A DNA stretch of 64,000 bases from Congeria kusceri (GCA_027627225.1 CM051030.1:26777927-26841926), one strand, 5' to 3'; numbered from the stretch's first letter, positions 11,490 through 23,189 are shown. The notes: generated from the sequence alone by a model not told the origin. Made by a program: numbers and translations.

Positions 11490-13139
11490 TATTACGTGTC
11501 ACACCTTAGTAGAATTATGCAATTTGTCAAATACAGCGAAAGAAATATCTGGTACATTTTAGGAGTTGCTTTATTGACAATAATCATTAATAATTGTCTA
11601 TCATTTTTAAAGATATCCTTTATATATATATGTGACCTGTGCTGCAAAAATGAGTCCTATGGATGAAAAATCAAATTTTCAGATTTTTACATTTTCATTT
11701 AGTACTATCTTTAAGAAATAAAACACTGAAAAAGTATGCTTCTATCATTTTTATTGTTTAAGATATTGCCATAAACGTAATACCACCGTTTTATACAAAA
11801 TGTCATATTTTGGGTAAAAATAAGAACACAAAATGTACACTTTATATTTCTTATATTGATATAAAAACAATACACAATGACAACACTATTATCAAAGACT
11901 ATACTACAGTTGTATGAAATAAATAATTATTTTTCATTTTGTCCTCACATTGTTTCAAAACACAGTTTCCATGGTAACACAATTAGAAAATTAGTTATTT
12001 AGATTAAAATCTGAGTGCACATTACAAATTGAAATTATTTTACCAAAATATGTGTAACCACATTGTACTTGCATATTAGTATCAAATTTAGAAGCTTATT
12101 AAAGTACATTGTTTGTGACAATTGCACTGGCATGAACTATCTTTACAAATCTGTTGGAATCAATGTACAATGTAGGTTTAATAATAATAAACTGTGTTAC
12201 TTATATGATATCCATAATATTTGTTTCTGTCGGCCAATATACTTCTTTTTAATATGCACACTACAGCTGATGCATACAGGATTCATTTCATCAAATGCAC
12301 ACATTGTTTAATACAGTAACTGTCTTCATAGCAACAGCATTTGAGTTGGTAATGGGGCAGTATAACAAACAAACATGCAATAATGATTTAAGTAATGCAT
12401 GCCACGTGTGTTATAAAAACAACCTTTATAGTTTTAGCACGATCACTAGTATTGTTTTATTGAATATCAAACACATGAACAAAATTAACAATATAATTTT
12501 GTGTTACTTGCATCCTTAAACGGTAGGTTTAAAAAAAAAACAAAAAAAAAACAGTTACTAGTATCCTTTATTCAAACATGACAACACTATAGCAATTACC
12601 CATAACATACTACTTTAACAATTTTAGTTTGTAAGAAAAAAAGGTAAATAATTTTTAATCGTTACAAATAACAACTAAAACGTATCCAATTTTAGAATAC
12701 TTAGGTTTTGTCCATATGAAAACAAGATACATGTAATAGAGTATAATAAGATACTGGTACATGTACTGGGCGAGTATTCAAAAATGTCCTAAAGTTAATC
12801 TTAAATAGTACTTATGTGTTATACATGTGTTAATTATTTCTGTTTACAAAATCGTAATATACTAAACACAAAAGCAATTTTTACTAGTTTAAAACATTTA
12901 GATATAAAAAGACTTCTTCATGAAACCTCCATAGACTTAAAGAATTTTGTGATTTAAAAAAACTTTATGGGTTTTCCCTATAAAGCTTTGTGAATAGAGC
13001 CCTGGTAAAATTAACACGAATTTTAGAGCTTTTGTTAAGATTAACAGTTATGGAAAAACGCATTCCTTTTGTCCAGTTATGATCAAACATTATTGAATGT
13101 GTACACATTAAAACATTCAGCACGTTCATTTTTGTCTGT
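11490..13139. other. AT-rich non-coding DNA
   Basis: Short AT-driven frames only (12063-12519 plus, 12965-13150 minus). A-rich runs lie near 12530-12550. No gene, repeat or RNA that I can support. Confidence 0.5.
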
Positions 13140-13430
13140 GATGATCCCATTTAGGAACTAGAGGTAATTGGCAGGTAAGCAAAAGTTGTACGAAAAAACT
13201 GTCAGATTTCATCATGGAGATACCACTGCCTTTCTGAAGACAAACGGTGAAACCTGGTCCAAATATTTGGTTCGCCACTGCATCAGTCTGAAGGTTGACA
13301 CCTGGTCCATTTTACTTTTACCTCGGGACCATCAGTAAGCTTTCAACACGAGGTGCATCTTCATTGAAGAAACCCGATGTGGCATATTATGGTCATACCA
13401 TCACGACTTCGTGACTGTTGTGGCTGTGTC
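13140..13430 (-). pseudogene. Possible decayed exon(s), unidentified
   Basis: On the minus strand an acceptor-like ATTTATACAG ends at 13431. The frame following the upstream exon (14058-14252, phase 1) reads GHSHNSHEVVM and meets TGA at 13393-13395 unless a donor at 13398 (GTATGA) is used. Beyond it, protein-like stretches such as FFNEDAPRVESLLMVPR and AVANQIFGPGFTVCLQKG continue in the same frame between further stops. This suggests an exon that has decayed, or several short exons. The family is not recognised. Confidence 0.25.
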
Positions 13431-14057
13431 CTGTATAAATAGTACAGTACAAGTACCGGTATTCTTTTGTAAACAATAATCCTCATGATTTTCTGTAATT
13501 ATAGGTCATACATTTTAACTTAGTATTATATAATGTAATTCATTCACTATCAAGTCCTTAATAGATGTCTTCTTTAATAAAAATGTACATATAATAGGGA
13601 TTTCGTATGGCATTCATCATCAGATTAATCTCTCAAGCTCGGTATGGTTTCTGTAATTTTGTGACATGATCATTTAATATCATGTGGAATAATAATCGGT
13701 TCATAGTTCATAATACCTGCATGGTTACAGCACCCATATGTCGCTATTTGTTTTCCCACAGCCAAAAATGCCAGTCACCTGATAACTTCGAGTGGCGTGC
13801 CAGCATCAAGGAGTATTCGATCCCCTAGTGTATTCCTTCAAAATATAAATTCAAGATAGCAATTTTAAGAAAGAGTATCCAACAAATGAAGATATTATGT
13901 TAAATACATTAGGCTTTTGGGACTGTTTTTTAAACAATGTGGAAAATGTGCACATTGTCATGGTAATAAATTAAGTCATCCCAGTGTCAAAGAAAATAAC
14001 ATGTGAATTGTATATGAATTATGTATAACTATACGCATTTTAAGGCAGAATACTTAC

Positions 14058-14252
14058 CAGTCAATTTTCTCCACACAGCATAGACCACGACAGTATTATG
14101 TTCATTCTGTCCATAACAGTTGTTGCAGTGGAATTGAGCATACCTCTCACCATGACCATAGTATTTAAGGTAATGGCGACGGAAGCTTATAGCTCGGTGG
14201 GCCCATGTTCCTAGCGCCAAGCCTTCATATGCACGATAAAACACTTGCTTGT
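14058..14252 (-). CDS. Internal coding exon, unidentified protein
   Basis: Flanked by good splice signals on the minus strand: a polypyrimidine-rich TTGTTTTTTAG acceptor and a G|GTAAGT donor. The 195-nt exon is phase 1-1 and fully open. It encodes about 64 residues including LGTWAHRAISFRRHYLKYYG and FHCNNCYGQNEHNT. Composition (Tyr, His, Arg, two close Cys) looks like a real folded module, possibly extracellular, but I do not recognise the family. Possible downstream exon material lies at 13.1-13.4 kb on the same strand. No first or last exon was identified. Confidence 0.5.
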
Positions 14253-14968
14253 CTAAAAAACAAATAAAACAAATATAGTTTTTGCTGTTGCATCACAGAC
14301 ACCTTATTTCTGGTGGATTCAGCCAACCTAACAGTTTTCTGAACATTACAGTAACCTAATTTCTAAACACAGCACATATCAAAATTGTGTCCTAATTCCA
14401 CCAGAAGTTTTGACAAATATATTTGATAACAAAATTGCAACAAAACAAAATATTAACAAGTTCAATTTTATTTTTAACAAAGTTTCTGTACTCATGTTAT
14501 GATTAAATACTATTTCAAGTAGTAAAAACTCCTGCAGACATGTGTATTTGATGTTTTGGTTGGTAAAATGACCTTACAGTTACAAAGCAATGAGGCGGAT
14601 CAATCAGGCCAAGCCTTAAATTCATTCAATGCTCTTAAAAACAATCGGCCTATGATATAAGAAACAGTGCAACTGTCTGGGCTTCCTAGAGTACCTGCTA
14701 TGAGCCAGCCGATCAGAATTCACAAACCATAAGAAACGTCTAGAATAATACAACTTGCCTTTTTTAAAGTTTGTTTACGCAGTCAAGTTTCTTTACCAGT
14801 AGTTATTGTTAATACTAATAATTAAAAATGTGTATTGGATTTAATGACAAAAATTTAAAATTACTCATGCAAAAACATATATTTTGAGTGCGATCAATGC
14901 GCAGGCATGAGTTAGTCTAAATGAAAAAAAAAGCAAAACACATTAATAATGTCTTGAAGACTTCCATT
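14253..14968. other. AT-rich non-coding DNA
   Basis: No gene seen. A short segment near 14698-14722 (GAGCCAGCCGATCAGAATTCAC) resembles, in opposite orientation, 20548-20572, suggesting one more dispersed repeat family. Confidence 0.4.
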
Positions 14969-15237
14969 AACATTTAATGGCATAATTATGTTCGCATTTT
15001 AGAAATAAAAAGTAAAGCCTTTGCAGAATTTTCTTATCAAATCTAGTACACTTTTATTATGTATGTGAGTTTTTAACGTTATTGTATTAAGAAATTACAA
15101 TTTGAAATTGCCGCCACTTGAATATATTGTCTGACAAAATTACTTCCGAGTCAAACTCTGCTGACAATTTTTACATGGAAAAGGCAAATAATTCGATAGA
15201 TAAACAATGACAACAACAGAAAATGCCATACGTACCT
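14969..15237 (+). repeat. Internal fragment of the RTE LINE leader, inverted copy
   Basis: Collinear with the reverse complement of 6078-6345, with scattered substitutions and few indels. It starts at AACATTTAATGG and runs past the LINE start codon (ATG at 15207, encoding MTTTENAI) to about 15237, where similarity stops at CGTACCT. It lacks the first 302 bp and everything after the first ten or so codons of the element. A piece truncated at both ends is not the usual product of LINE insertion, which truncates the 5' side only. Confidence 0.8.
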
Positions 15238-15526
15238 GTTGAAATTGGTTTTCATGTATAAAGCCCAACAATACAGCTTTTATGTTAAAATTAACCGAAA
15301 ATACAAGTCCATTTCCGATATCAAAACGACATTCTTTAAACAAATGGCGACCAGCGACACCTTTCGCTCGGAGGAAATTACCCTAGTAAACTAGTTACAA
15401 AACAGTAACATTTATTGATTTCATAAGTGTGTTACTAATGACATTTTCTATCGAAATTACTGCATATTAATGCCATGCACGCTTAATTAAACAAGGAAAT
15501 AATTGGAGAAAATCGTGCAGAAATTT

Positions 15527-15528
<2 letters not shown>

Positions 15529-15606
<78 letters not shown>
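15529..15606. repeat. (AT)39 microsatellite
   Basis: An uninterrupted AT dinucleotide run of 78 bp. The 61-codon minus-strand frame across it is an artefact. Confidence 0.95.
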
Positions 15607-15608
<2 letters not shown>

Positions 15609-16134
15609 CTGAAGTGTAGTGGGAGGTTGTAATACCGCTACACAAGATGGCGTGCGATCCGGGGCATTCCAAGTGATTGAAATGGACTATAATTCTCGAT
15701 TGTATTATATGTAACGTATAACTATGTTATCTATGTGCAGGTGTGTCATTTCTGCCAGTATCTAATGCACTTGAATTTAAGATTTCGAGAGCTCTACCAT
15801 TTATTATCAAGCTTGTGATGTTTGTCGTACATGATTTCGTTTTACAAATCACTAACTGTGTTTACTGTAATTTGATATTGCATACTATCGTGTGGTTAGC
15901 AACTATCTTATCACCTTACTGTATGTAATTAACTACGTACTGTTGTTAAATCTTTCTCTGTCGCCATCATCATTTCTCTGATAAGGGACCAAAATGGTAT
16001 GTCACAATTATATTCATATTGTGACATTAGTTCTGACACCAAGTGATAATTCAAGAATATATTTTTATTTAGATGAAATAACATTTTATAACAATTCAAA
16101 TTAGTATGATATATCACGATATATCTCATAGATC
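15607..16134. other. Non-coding DNA, no feature seen
   Basis: Only two frames near 60 codons without motifs. It serves as the left flank of the LINE insertion at 16147. Confidence 0.45.
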
Positions 16135-16146
16135 AATATAATTATG
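16135..16146. repeat. Target-site duplication, left copy (L1/Tx1-like LINE)
   Basis: AATATAATTATG, repeated exactly at 16905-16916 after the poly(A) run. The in-frame ATG that seems to start the neighbouring ORF belongs to this duplication, not to the element. Confidence 0.85.
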
Positions 16147-16668
16147 GTCTGGTCGAACATTTTTAATTCTATTGAAACAAAAGAATGGCGACATATTTTT
16201 GATATGCCTTTTCGTATTACACAGGATACCAATTTACAGTGGTTTCAATATAGAATTGTACATAGAATCATAGGTACAAACTCCTTCTTATTTAAAATTG
16301 GTTATGCCACTTCAGCCAACTGTACCTTCTGTCAAACTGAATGTGAAACTATTCAACATATATTTTGGGAATGTAAGCATGTCAATCAGTTAATAACAGA
16401 ATTTTTTTCTGGATGTAATCATTTTTCGAACTTTCTTAATATGCCTTCCTTTATACTGGGACATGCAAATACAAATGGACCCTTAAACTTAACATTTGTT
16501 TTGATCAAAATGTTTATTTATAATTGTAAAATGAACCAAACTAGACCCACTCTTAAAGCAGCAAAATCGTACCTGTCCTTGCATTGCCATGTACTAAATG
16601 AAATTAACTATTTTAATGATTTGCGTAAAAGTAAAGAATGGGAACTATTGTTACCCCTTTTCCAGTAG
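16147..16668 (+). pseudogene. C-terminal fragment of LINE reverse transcriptase protein
   Basis: An uninterrupted frame of 173 codons from the element boundary to TAG. It shows LQWFQYRIVHRIIGTN followed by a CTFC...H...C cluster (CTFCQTECETIQHIFWEC), the zinc-knuckle-like region C-terminal to the reverse transcriptase in L1/Tx1-type ORF2 proteins. No RT catalytic motif is included. The open frame without stops indicates recent insertion, but the piece cannot act on its own. The ATG at 16144 comes from the target duplication. Confidence 0.85.
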
Positions 16669-16904
16669 TTGTGATATGGGACCCTAGAAATTTTGTATTG
16701 TCAACTTTGTATTAACAAATATTGTTTATATTGTAATGTAAAAGCTATTGATGGTAAAATGTATAAAATGTGTTATAATATGCATAGATTTCTTGTAAAC
16801 ACTGTACGGTGTGGAGTGGGATGCCCTCGACCCTCACACACCTATTGACGAGGAAAATAAAATATATTTTGAACGGAAAAAAAAAAAATAATAATAAATA
16901 AAAA
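16147..16904 (+). mobile_element. 5'-truncated L1/Tx1-like LINE with poly(A) tail
   Basis: A complete retrotransposition unit. It comprises a C-terminal ORF fragment (16147-16668), a 3' UTR, an AATAAA at 16856-16861, an A-rich tail from about 16876 to 16904, and a 12-bp target duplication on both sides. About 760 bp of the 3' end of a LINE was copied; everything upstream was lost on insertion. Confidence 0.88.
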
Positions 16905-16916
16905 AATATAATTATG
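16905..16916. repeat. Target-site duplication, right copy (L1/Tx1-like LINE)
   Basis: AATATAATTATG identical to 16135-16146. The first two A could also be counted in the tail. Confidence 0.85.
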
Positions 16917-17654
16917 TTAGAATGTGTGAGTGTAAAAGATAATGCAGCCCATATGTTAATGAACTTACAATCCATTCGATAATGCAAACATCACTTTTCT
17001 AGATATATGTATATTATGACGTGTTTGTTGGTCAGTTGAAATTACACAAAGGACAAGTGCTAATACTTAACACTAGAATAGTATCCATTAAAAGGATTTA
17101 CACGTCTAATGATTTAGCCGTTATAGCATGCATCGATAATACAGTGTCCGGACAGGAGAGGTCCCGTTATCCAAACGTATACTCATTACCCGGATCTAAA
17201 TGTTATACATTACATAACGTTAGGTGAAATCTAATGGCAACCAATCTATGACAAACAAAAGATGTTCGTAAAACATGTCTGTACCATTCGTTACTCTGTA
17301 AAATAAGGTTGGTTTCAGATATATATGTAATTGTCAGCTTGATTAGGATACGATACGTTAAATACGTCAATTAAGCAACACTGACATTGACGAGTACTTA
17401 CAAAAAGCTTAACTAGAAACGGTAGCACAGTAATAGTAGTAGCAGTAGTAGATGATTTGTTATGTGTCCGTTGGTGTTAATTACAAACGACAGCCAAGTG
17501 TTATTACTGCATTAAATAATCATCAATACAACAATATATGCATACAGCAGATTTAACACGATGAAAAGCTGGTATAATAGAGAGCCCAGAGCTCAAGTGT
17601 ATGCATTCTTTAGTTGTACAGTTAGCTATGTACACAATGTCACTTAAACTTGAT
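16917..17654. other. Non-coding DNA, no feature seen
   Basis: Short frames only. A small TAG-rich patch near 17430-17455 prefigures the large trinucleotide tract. Confidence 0.45.
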
Positions 17655-18050
<396 letters not shown>

Positions 18051-18157
18051 TGAGATCGACTTGATCTATATCTTTGATGTTTGTTCACTTTCCGTATATT
18101 TCACAATTGAAAACACATATGATTAAAGTGTCGGTACTCAATATTGACCGCGACTAA

Positions 18158-18412
18158 AGAGCGTGATGCTCGTTCACTGGAGCATGACGCTCGAGCAAGA
18201 CGCTCCATGGTGGGCGGTTCAAAGACGGTCTATCTCGCCTGACTAGCCTAATGCTCACTGAATGAACGTCACGCTCGAGTTGGTTAGCATGATGCTCGAT
18301 CTTACGAGCATCATGCCCGACATGAGCAACATGCTCGTTCATTAAGCATCATGCTTGCTCTTACGAGCATCATACTCGTCCATTGAGCGTGTTGCTCGTT
18401 TCGTTAAGTATT
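18158..18412. repeat. Array of 20-21 bp units with palindromic core
   Basis: About eleven degenerate units of the form GAGCATCATGCTCGTTCATTA. The first 14 bases are nearly self-complementary (GAGCATSATGCTC), and neighbouring units differ by compensating changes: GAGCGTGATGCTCG, GAGCATGACGCTCG, GAGCAACATGCTCG, AGCATCATGCTTG. The array is interrupted at 18205-18255 by an unrelated segment. No ORF across it is credible. Confidence 0.7.
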
Positions 18413-19087
18413 ATGCTGAAACAGCCAGCACTAGTACACTCATACAAAGTCAAATATGCGAGATATATGAATTAAATGGTAGAAAAGCCAGTGTTGGTGC
18501 ACTGAATATGTATGGGGTATTAACCAAGAGGAAAGATATCTCGGGCATTTAATGGAGCTTACGCGATATTGTGGGTCTAAAATTTGGAAAAATAAAATAA
18601 AACTGTGAAATTCAGCAATCTTTGTATAACTCTAACAGTATTTATCTCAGCCGGTTCAAATGTCATCTTTTTGGTGTGTATTGACAAAAGCCATATAACA
18701 CAATCATTTTGGACACATGAATTATTTCCAATATGGCCGCCAAAATCCAAAATGGCTATTAAATGAGGACGGTTCAGAGTCATTTCTGGAATCAATGCAT
18801 ATCTCAAATAATATTTACCTCAGGCATTTCAAATCTCATGCTTTGATTTGAATGGAAAAAATACCTATGTAAACATTATTTTAACATTTTAATTGAATCC
18901 AAATTGGACGCTAACACCCAATATGGCTGCCCAGATGATAGTTTCCTGTCTGTTTTTTTTCCATTAAAATACCAGTAAAACGTACAAAATGAAATGTGAG
19001 GTTATTTTCTTCTGCATTATTGTGAATACTATAATGAATGTTTCTCGTAAATGATTTGCTCCATATATTTTATACCCATGATATAGA
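18413..19087. other. Non-coding, probably dispersed repeat
   Basis: Contains the phrase ATGGCCGCCAAAATCCAAAATGGC near 18730 and a related ...CAATATGGCTGCC near 18920, a pattern often seen in duplicated mollusc non-coding repeats. No gene. Confidence 0.4.
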
Positions 19088-19225
19088 GAATACTAGGGTA
19101 GTGTTGAATACAGACAAGTTTATTTTGCGAGGGTTAGAAAACCTAAACTACGAGCATTGGCGAGCGGTTTAGGTTTTAGTGCCAAGCAAATAAACGTATC
19201 AGTGTTCAACACTTCCCTGGTATTC
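19088..19225. repeat. Imperfect hairpin, possible MITE
   Basis: The left arm 19088-19128 (GAATACTAGGGTAGTGTTGA...) pairs with the right arm 19186-19225 (...TCAACACTTCCCTGGTATTC) with few mismatches. A second, inner stem is perfect: AAAACCTAAAC at 19138-19148 against GTTTAGGTTTT at 19167-19177. Arms of about 40 bp around a nested stem suggest a foldback MITE. No clear target duplication is seen. Confidence 0.6.
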
Positions 19226-20152
19226 TATTTATCCCATAATGTTATGTCTTTATTTTGAAAATAAACAAAAGAAAATCACAAAATAATACGAAAAACATCA
19301 GATAACGTCACGAAAATAAACACAATTGCGTCATTATATGCGCGTGTTTGCTGTATTCAACAAGTTGAAATACAGCTAAGTTTATCCCACGGGGTGTTAT
19401 TTCGTCAATACAGGCGTGATGATGGGATAAAATAAAATCCATCATGGCTAAAAGGGTGATCTGTTGCTTGTTTTCAAGTACTTAAGTGTGGACAAAATAT
19501 CATAAACGTAATACATCGTAATTAATTCTTTAGTTCTCATGGATATATCTACACGTAATGCATTTGTTTGAAAGTGGACAGCAGAAAGAAATCTAGAAAA
19601 ATGGAGCTTGTTATAAATAAACGTAGTAACATTAGAGATACACCAGGACCTGCAACTACGAACATTCTCAATCTCAAACTAAGTCTCAACTAAAAAATAT
19701 TGACCAATGAGAAGGTATGCACTATTTGAGCTTGGTTTCCTATTTAAGGTTAAGACTTTAGATTTAGTTTAGGGATATTCGTACATTTTATCCTTGAGCC
19801 AGATTGGCACAGTAGTAAATTACCTACCAAAATGAGAATAGACAGGTGTATGTAGCCAATTATCAGTGTTTATAACCTAATCAGGTTTGATCAAACAAAG
19901 AAAAAACGTTTGAGTCAGACTTGTTTGTCGGTCGGTAGGCAACGGCATAAAAAGATATTTGAATGTTGGTCCAATGACCTTACTTAGAAATGATATAAAT
20001 ATAAAATAAGAAATTATGTATAATTCAATTTAAATAATACAGATAATTGTATTCTGGCACATTTATATGCATAAATGTCTCTATTTGTAATTGAAAAACC
20101 ATACTTAATAAAGGCGATATCTTCTGGAGGCAAATGGCAAGAGACTTGTTTC
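19226..20152. other. Non-coding DNA, no feature seen
   Basis: No motif-bearing frame. A weak inverted pair TTTATCCCA...TGGGATAAA lies near 19380 and 19432. Confidence 0.4.
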
Positions 20153-20225
20153 CTAAATTTGCTGGTAAAAAAGCGAGTCCATAATGCCGGTGAAAACACA
20201 ACATCGTGTCTCCCCACATGAAAAC
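20153..20225 (-). CDS. Candidate terminal exon, unidentified
   Basis: The acceptor ACATTCAG ends at 20226 on the minus strand. In the phase left by the candidate exon at 20965-21043 the frame reads FSCGETRCCVFTGIMDSLF and stops at TAG 20153-20155. A different frame over the same DNA stays open to 20014 (VGRHDVVFSPALWTRFF...), so phase is not secure. Family unknown. Confidence 0.22.
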
Positions 20226-20964
20226 CTGAATGTAAACATTTTATTTTTTATTAAGTTCTGACAAACCTAATTCAGAAAGAAAAACAATGTTACTACAAAT
20301 TAAATATTACAAAATAATTAAACATTTAGCATACTTGTTTATTAATGTTTCGCCCACCATATATTTGAAACGTATGTATGGATATTGAATGTATTTAAAA
20401 AATGTTTATACAATACATAATATTTCAAATTATCACTAAAATACATATTTTTAGTCATACACAAGTAATAAAGTAACATTTAACTTTGTAAACATACGTG
20501 GGCCATATCAGTTTGATTAACCTAGATATTTTGTATGGTTTTGTGAATTCGAACTGGCTGGTTCAGACTGAGGTCTTCTTATTACGGAGCGAGTGTTCAC
20601 ATCGAAATAATTTATTAAATCTAAGCATGGAATTGTTGCTTTTTATTGCGTTACCAATCGAAACATCTGGCGGTGGCTGCTTGACGTTTGCTAATTAAAA
20701 TTATATTAAATCCTCGAATCAGGACAACACAATTGGGAGGAATTATGTCTGCATAACTGTAACGGTGGCTAAAGCGAATAGAAACAAAGATTTATTTATG
20801 GCTTTTCAGATTTGGGTTACTTAAAAGAGTGTTGTTAAGAACATACATGAACCACTACTTACACAAGAATCATTAATTCATTATACGGTTTTGTATAAAG
20901 ATGTTTGGAAACAATAAAACTTTTGCAATAAACCTTGTATGCATGGTTGGGCTTGGAACATTAC

Positions 20965-21043
20965 CTTGGAAGACTGGCGAAAGATGCCCCTTTCTTGTAA
21001 AACTGGAATGATCCGCTCGAAATTATTTCGACTGTGGTTTCAT
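20965..21043 (-). CDS. Candidate internal exon, unidentified
   Basis: An acceptor TATTATAG and a donor CCAAG|GTAATG bound a 79-nt open segment (minus strand) reading ETTVEIISSGSFQFYKKG. The phase is compatible with the candidate exon at 20153-20225. It is short and unrecognised, so splice signals are the main evidence. Confidence 0.25.
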
Positions 21044-21777
21044 CTATAATATAATAAAACAATTATGTTCATATATGTACCCTACACAAACATCAACATA
21101 ATATGTATTCAGAAAAGTTTTTAGAACTCAAAGAAGTATCTCAAAACGGGATACAGGTTGTAAGATTTTGTATAAATATACATTTGATATTATAATAAAT
21201 ATTGAGAATAACTTTCAAAAATGCAATTTCAAACTAAAGTAAAATTCATTAAAACTCTGCTGAACGGCAAACTATTATATACATGTATATACAGTATCTC
21301 AATGAGTCAGATAGATTGTCAGCAAATGCGCAGTTATTATTACTAGTTTTCTATTTAATGAATTGAATTCTAAATTATGAGTATCAACATGAATAATACA
21401 TTTTCATTGTTTCATAAATAGTAGTTTTTGTCGATGTTGATGGTTTTTATTGTTATAGAGGGGGCTTCTATTCAACATTTGTTGGTAGTAATCAAGATTC
21501 GAAGTAAATGAGATAATCTATTTATAAAAGACACCCAAAGTAAATCAGATTATCTATTTGCATCAGACACCCTCTTTAAAATTTTAAAATATTTATTTGC
21601 AATAGTGTGTCAAAAATGCCCAATGAAAGATTTACATAATCATAAAAATAATACAATTCTTATGAATGTCAAATGTATCGTCAAGACTTAGAGACAGATT
21701 TAAAAGCAATACACCTGTAAATATGACTTTTAAGAAGTCTTCTCTTGTCCGCATTATGTATAAAGCAAATTGCTTCC
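21044..21777. other. AT-rich non-coding DNA
   Basis: No gene or clear repeat seen, apart from a short imperfect duplication of AAAGTAAATCAGATTATCTATTTG-like sequence near 21500-21560. Confidence 0.4.
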
Positions 21778-22251
21778 TCAATAAACAGTATGTTTATGCT
21801 TATTTATTGACAATATGAGGCCTGTTTGTAGGTCCATCCAAGCTTTTTTTCTGGTAATTTTCACTGTTGCAATCGACAGATTGACGCCAAACACATACTG
21901 GATCTTGTGTTGGACTTCGGAGGCAGTTAGTTTGTTATCTTTTCTATACAAACAATTATCAAACTCTAAATTTTCTGTTTTCACTTTTATTGTTCGGTGG
22001 GTGGGGCGCTGTTTTTCAGAAAGCTGCCTCGAGATTACTTTTCTTACTCCCCTGTCGTTAATATTGAATTAATTTTGAAACCTCAATCGTTGGGCAATCA
22101 CAACTGAATTAAAACCAGCAGAATGCAGTTTCTTGATTACAGTTTCTAAAGAATGTGGAGTTCTAAAAGGCATTGTTGAATTTTTTGTGTTTGTACGCAA
22201 ACTGACTTCCGGTGAATTGTTTGATTCTAGTATACCGCGAACAGAACCCAA
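21770..22251 (-). pseudogene. N-terminal fragment of IS630/Tc1-mariner-like transposase
   Basis: Two frames on the minus strand, 22251-22069 and 21984-21778, together follow the plan of the helix-turn-helix domains of an invertebrate IS630/Tc1-like transposase family. The first has ETVIKKLHSAGFNSVVIAQRL. The second has DNKLTASEVQHKIQYVFGVN and LSIATVKITRKKAWM, a second HTH, then a shifted frame with ASYCQ where the family has a YCQLI-like strand. The DDE catalytic domain is absent and frames are broken, so it is a dead fragment. Assignment is by motif memory only. Confidence 0.5.
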
Positions 22252-22389
22252 TATTTTAGGACAAATTGCACTTATACTCGTTACAACCCATATTAAATTT
22301 AGTGCATTTTAATGTCATAGATAATTGTATGAATCGTAAATCAGAAGAAATAATAAATATATTCTATAATTAAATCAATTTACAGTAAT

Positions 22390-22492
22390 CCCCGACTTTT
22401 CACCCCTATGCATGCGCAGAGCTATAAGAATCCACAAATCTATATTTAGCTCGCATAATGAACCCCGCCTTTTCACCCCTACGCATGCGCAG
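22390..22492. repeat. 73-bp direct duplication with CGCATGCGCAG motif
   Basis: CCCCGACTTTTCACCCCTAT..GCATGCGCAG at 22390-22419 recurs at 22463-22492 as CCCCGCCTTTTCACCCCTAC..GCATGCGCAG. The second copy holds ACGCATGCGCAG, close to an NRF-1-type site. It lies just past the decayed retroelement and may be part of its terminus, or an independent repeat. Confidence 0.6.
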
Positions 22493-22639
22493 TGCTCTAG
22501 CATCCCTAATAATATCTAATAATCTCTAATAACTTTTAATAATCATCAAAAAAACACCTTAACAACCCATACAAACCCTTACCATGGGATTGTTCGAGAT
22601 TAATCCCTAAAAAACCGTCAACTAAAGTATTCCCTTAGT

Positions 22640-22850
22640 AAACCCTAATTTGAAGAACAAAATCCCTAACCCCACTGTAAGAAACATCTGTTACATTACA
22701 TGTATCCGACTGTTCTTGAATGTGGTTACAGCGCAAACTACTATACAATGACTGTAAATAGTTATTCACAAACAAAAGCTCCAAATAATTAATTATTATT
22801 TCTGACACCATTTGTGTCAAGTACCATTAGAATGGACATGCGTGTCTAGG
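22640..22850 (-). pseudogene. RNase H remnant of DIRS-like element
   Basis: A frame on the minus strand (22820-22635) carries VSEIIINYLELLFVNN. The INYLEL core corresponds to the conserved His/Asn-Tyr-Leu-Glu-Leu strand of the RNase H domain in DIRS-like elements. Upstream it is separated from the RT by stops. Not functional. Confidence 0.45.
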
Positions 22851-23189
22851 TCAACACAACCAAACCTTTTCAATAAGGCATCGGTTTGGTAATGAATATA
22901 ATCTGGGTGTTGTCTAATGAATGTCCCATTTTTACTGTTAGCATTAGTAATCCACCAATAAAACTCTTTAACGCTTGCCTCAGACAACTGCATTTTGATA
23001 CTCAAGTCTACAGAATTCTGGAGACCTACTAATTTATCTATTTCAAGTGTACGTTGATGCATCATGCCCTCAAAAATTCCAACAATATGGGTAAATGACA
23101 AGTCCAATGAAAGAAGCCAATTGTCTGACCTCAATCCACTCTAAAGAAACCAACATGTTAGCCATGGAAATAATTGTTAACATTTTTAT

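Noticed and set aside
18158..18412. CRISPR-like array of regular short repeats
   Set aside because: Spacers are as repetitive as the repeats, units are degenerate palindromes, and the genome is eukaryotic.
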